Part shown: positions 61,960 to 64,000 of the stretch, piece by piece | Layout of the letters: every line of letters starts with the position of its first letter | Numbering within the stretch: the stretch's first letter is position 1 | NCBI RefSeq assembly: GCF_018687715.1 | Contig: NC_056752.1 | Span: 3,100,001-3,164,000, forward strand | Reading direction: 5' to 3' | Source of the DNA: Carya illinoinensis | Taxonomy: Eukaryota > Streptophyta > Magnoliopsida > Fagales > Juglandaceae | Length of the DNA: 64,000 bases | Position numbers and translations under genes: made by a program | The notes under the pieces: model-generated | Database searches by the model: none | Told to the model about the DNA's origin: nothing | What the model saw: only the letters and a program-made list of their open reading frames with translations

Positions 61960-63990
61960 CCCGAGTCTAACTTATAGCTCTCTGCATCATCAATGGCTTC
62001 AGAATAATTTTGACTCAAGCATATGAGAGTAGACTTCGATCAATTTTGCGAGCACACGAGAGCTTCTACAGTTCTAGGAGCCAAAGAGCTCCTAAACGGA
62101 TCCAGGACACGGCCTCTTGTGCTAAATGCTGACTCAGATGCAACGGTGGTAATAGGAATGGCCAAGATATCTCTTGCCATTAGAGCAAGAACTGGATATT
62201 TGGTAAAATTGACTTTTCACCAAATTAAAATATCGAAACTCCCCGTAGGAATCTCAATGTTCTCCAACAAATACCGCTCTAACTCCGACATACAATCCAT
62301 CAAGGATGTTGTATGCTCTTTATGGAACTCCCTCAAAAAATCCAAGGGATCATAATCTGTAACAGTACTACTCTCCCCATTGATGCACTAGCTTCACCGC
62401 TTGGAGTTTTGTTAGCACCAGTTACGCATCCACCACCAAACTCTACATATGCCTCATACAAATATTCCATATCCCTCTTGAGGAGTGCAACAAATTCCTC
62501 ACCCTTCTCCTCACCCAATGTTGTCTTGAACCAATATGCTTGAGTAACCAATTTGAACCGCAGATCAAGAATAGCAGCAATAAACAACGACCGATTGATT
62601 TTTTCAAGATCACCCCAATATTTATTATACTTTGTCTTCATTCTGAAAGTCATTGAACTCAAACGTCGATTACTATTGTCACAAAAATTATTCAAGTGTT
62701 TATGAATGGCAATAAGCTCTTGGACATAATTATTTGATGTGACATATAGTGTACTAGAAATGCGCAATGTAACACCATAAAATATTTGAAGAAACTTCAA
62801 AAAGTTTCTTATGGTCTCCCAATCATCCGGCCCAGGAGCTCCTAGACCCTTTCTCCCATGTCCATCCTCAGACAAATAAACTCGTGAGTAGGGATCTTCA
62901 TGAAGTAAAAGTTGGAAGGCTTTTTGATACTTCTCAGCCACGTCCAACATAAGAAAAGTCAAATTTCATCTAGTAGGCACGTCAAGAGTCAAAAAACTAG
63001 AGCATTGAACTTTTAATCTATCAACACAAGACTTGAAAGTAGCAAGTCTTTGGGGAGAAGACTTCACATACTTAATCAAATTTTGGACCCTTACAATTGA
63101 GTCATCAACATCTTTCAAACCTTCACTCACAATAAGATTTAAGATGTGTGTCGTACACCTCATGTGAATAAACTCGTGACTTCCAATACAATCCACACTT
63201 CCAATTTCCCTTGTTCTCAACCAATCAATAGCGGAGTCGTTAGAGGTAGCATTATCCACTGTAATTGTGAGGATTTTGTCAATGCCCCAATCAAGCATAC
63301 ACTCTTCCAACTCCCTCCCAATCGTTGCCCCCTTATGGTCGCTAATCCGAACAAATGAAATGATCCGCTTATGCAACTTCCAATTATTATCAATGAAGTG
63401 AGCGGTCACACACATGTAATTAATATTTTGGATAGAAGTTCAAGTGTCGGCGGTCAGGCATACTCTTTGTTTGGTGGTCCAAAACATTTTCTTCAAACTA
63501 TCATTCTCTTTCAAGAATACCCTCATACAGTCACGCATTACGGTAAACCGAGAAGGAATAGGAAACCTTGGATCAAGGGCTTTACCAAATTCTAGAAACC
63601 CTTCTCCCTCAACACATCTAAATGGTAGCTCATTCACTATCACCATCCTAGCAAGGGCAGTTCGGATTTTTTTCTCATTATATTTGGCCATCCCTAAGGT
63701 CTTCTCCCCTTCCCCTCCTTCACTTCTTGCTTCCGGGACCAAGAATGTTTGACTCTTGTCCAACTTACTCTTACGGTTTTTGGGGCAAAGTTAGATGTGT
63801 GTTTTCATGGCCGAAGTGCCTTGCCTTTTGGGATGACATTTCCATTGCCTATGACAATGATTACAAGTAGCTACAGGCTCTTCAGGATCACAATCGGGTA
63901 CTCTTGTGAAGTGGGACCATACCTCAGACCTATTCTTAGGATTTCTACTAATAGGTGGAGGGCGAGGGGTAGAATGGAAGGCACTAGGAG
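61960..63990 (-). pseudogene. hAT transposase, BED-finger type, broken
   Basis: On the minus strand, a BED zinc finger is at about 63960-63790 (SEVWSHFTRV, CNHCHRQWK, then a stop within the MKTHI-stop-LCPKN finger end). Next come NELPFRCVEGEGF (63640-63600), the RNase H-like core (WKLHKRIISFVRISDHKGAT, LTITVDNATSNDSAIDWL, MRCTTHILNLIVSEGLKDVD; 63415-62966) and the middle region (62962-62390: SNRRLSSMTFRMKTKYNKYW). After a frameshift near 62385 the frame resumes as DYDPLDFLREFHKEHTTSLM, and the C-terminal dimerisation domain ends the protein (YPVLALMARDILAIPITTVA, SESAFSTRGRVLDPFRSSLA; 62200-62050). TGA codons replace two tryptophans (IW-stop-KVNF and SQN-stop-SKSTL). The architecture matches RICESLEEPER/DAYSLEEPER-like transposases. 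It is disabled. Confidence 0.85.
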
Positions 63991-64000
63991 TGCCTACCGA

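Larger units (their letters stand above)
61003..64000 (-). mobile_element. hAT (RICESLEEPER-like) transposon inserted in gypsy gag; runs past the window end
   Basis: Gypsy gag stops at TAGGGCTGAGCACC (from 61003), which resembles a hAT terminal repeat. Next comes a subterminal region packed with 'gactccgactccgac' words in both orientations (61050-61160). Minus-strand transposase exons follow. The other end and the 8-bp target duplication lie outside the window. Confidence 0.75.

Overview
This is a plant nuclear segment. It is AT-rich, has canonical GT-AG introns, a secreted peptide-hormone gene family, and both DNA transposons and LTR/non-LTR retrotransposons nested in each other. The gene types and the dense small AT-rich inverted-repeat elements fit a woody eudicot, possibly Fagales/Juglandaceae. 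That placement is inference from general familiarity and was not tested by a search.

Left part (1-36 kb): a locus of C-terminally encoded peptide (CEP) hormone precursors that has duplicated and decayed. One copy is complete (1874-2152, +). A second is complete except for one in-frame stop (5075-5395, +). Two are only 3' fragments carrying the hormone core (14864-14914 and 17528-17587, +). Two on the minus strand keep signal peptide and linker but have lost about 12 codons covering the hormone core (15489-15809; 31950-32282, the latter also with a stop at codon 3). One minus-strand copy keeps the core but has no signal peptide (31407-31646). The copies sit in segmentally duplicated blocks: about 7.06-11.98 kb, 17.82-30.82 kb and 32.56-36.11 kb are versions of the same intergenic DNA, and 13.96-15.19 kb matches 16.49-17.84 kb. 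A 9,636-bp CACTA (En/Spm) transposon (19145-28780, ATA target duplication) split the second block after duplication; the unoccupied counterpart is visible near 9365. It carries a broken TNP2 transposase, a broken Transposase_24-type gene and an opposite-strand 'putative plant transposon protein' gene, with clusters of a palindromic CGTTCGAACG motif at both ends and around its internal promoters. Smaller elements include a 1.09-kb hAT-like element with a 108-bp (CT)n tract (32782-33869) and several MITE families.

Middle (36-48 kb): AT-rich DNA with MITEs, an unexplained GC-richer island (36481-36815), then the one large host gene. This is a three-exon plant TMEM131-like membrane protein of about 1,337 residues (40722-47850, +), with a Tourist-like MITE in its second intron.

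Right part (48-64 kb): nested retroelements, all on the minus strand. A decayed LINE (48027-54437) is split by a copia element with 172-bp LTRs and TTTTC target duplications (49624-54036). It abuts a Ty3/gypsy element (3' LTR 54438-56565, then integrase, RNase H, RT, protease and gag back to about 61002), whose gag is cut by a hAT (RICESLEEPER-like, BED finger) transposon running off the window end. All of these coding regions are broken.

Only the TMEM131-like gene and the first CEP gene look fully intact. The most interesting biology is the CEP cluster, where signal peptide, linker and hormone core have been separated among paralogues, and the CACTA element's promoter-associated repeats.
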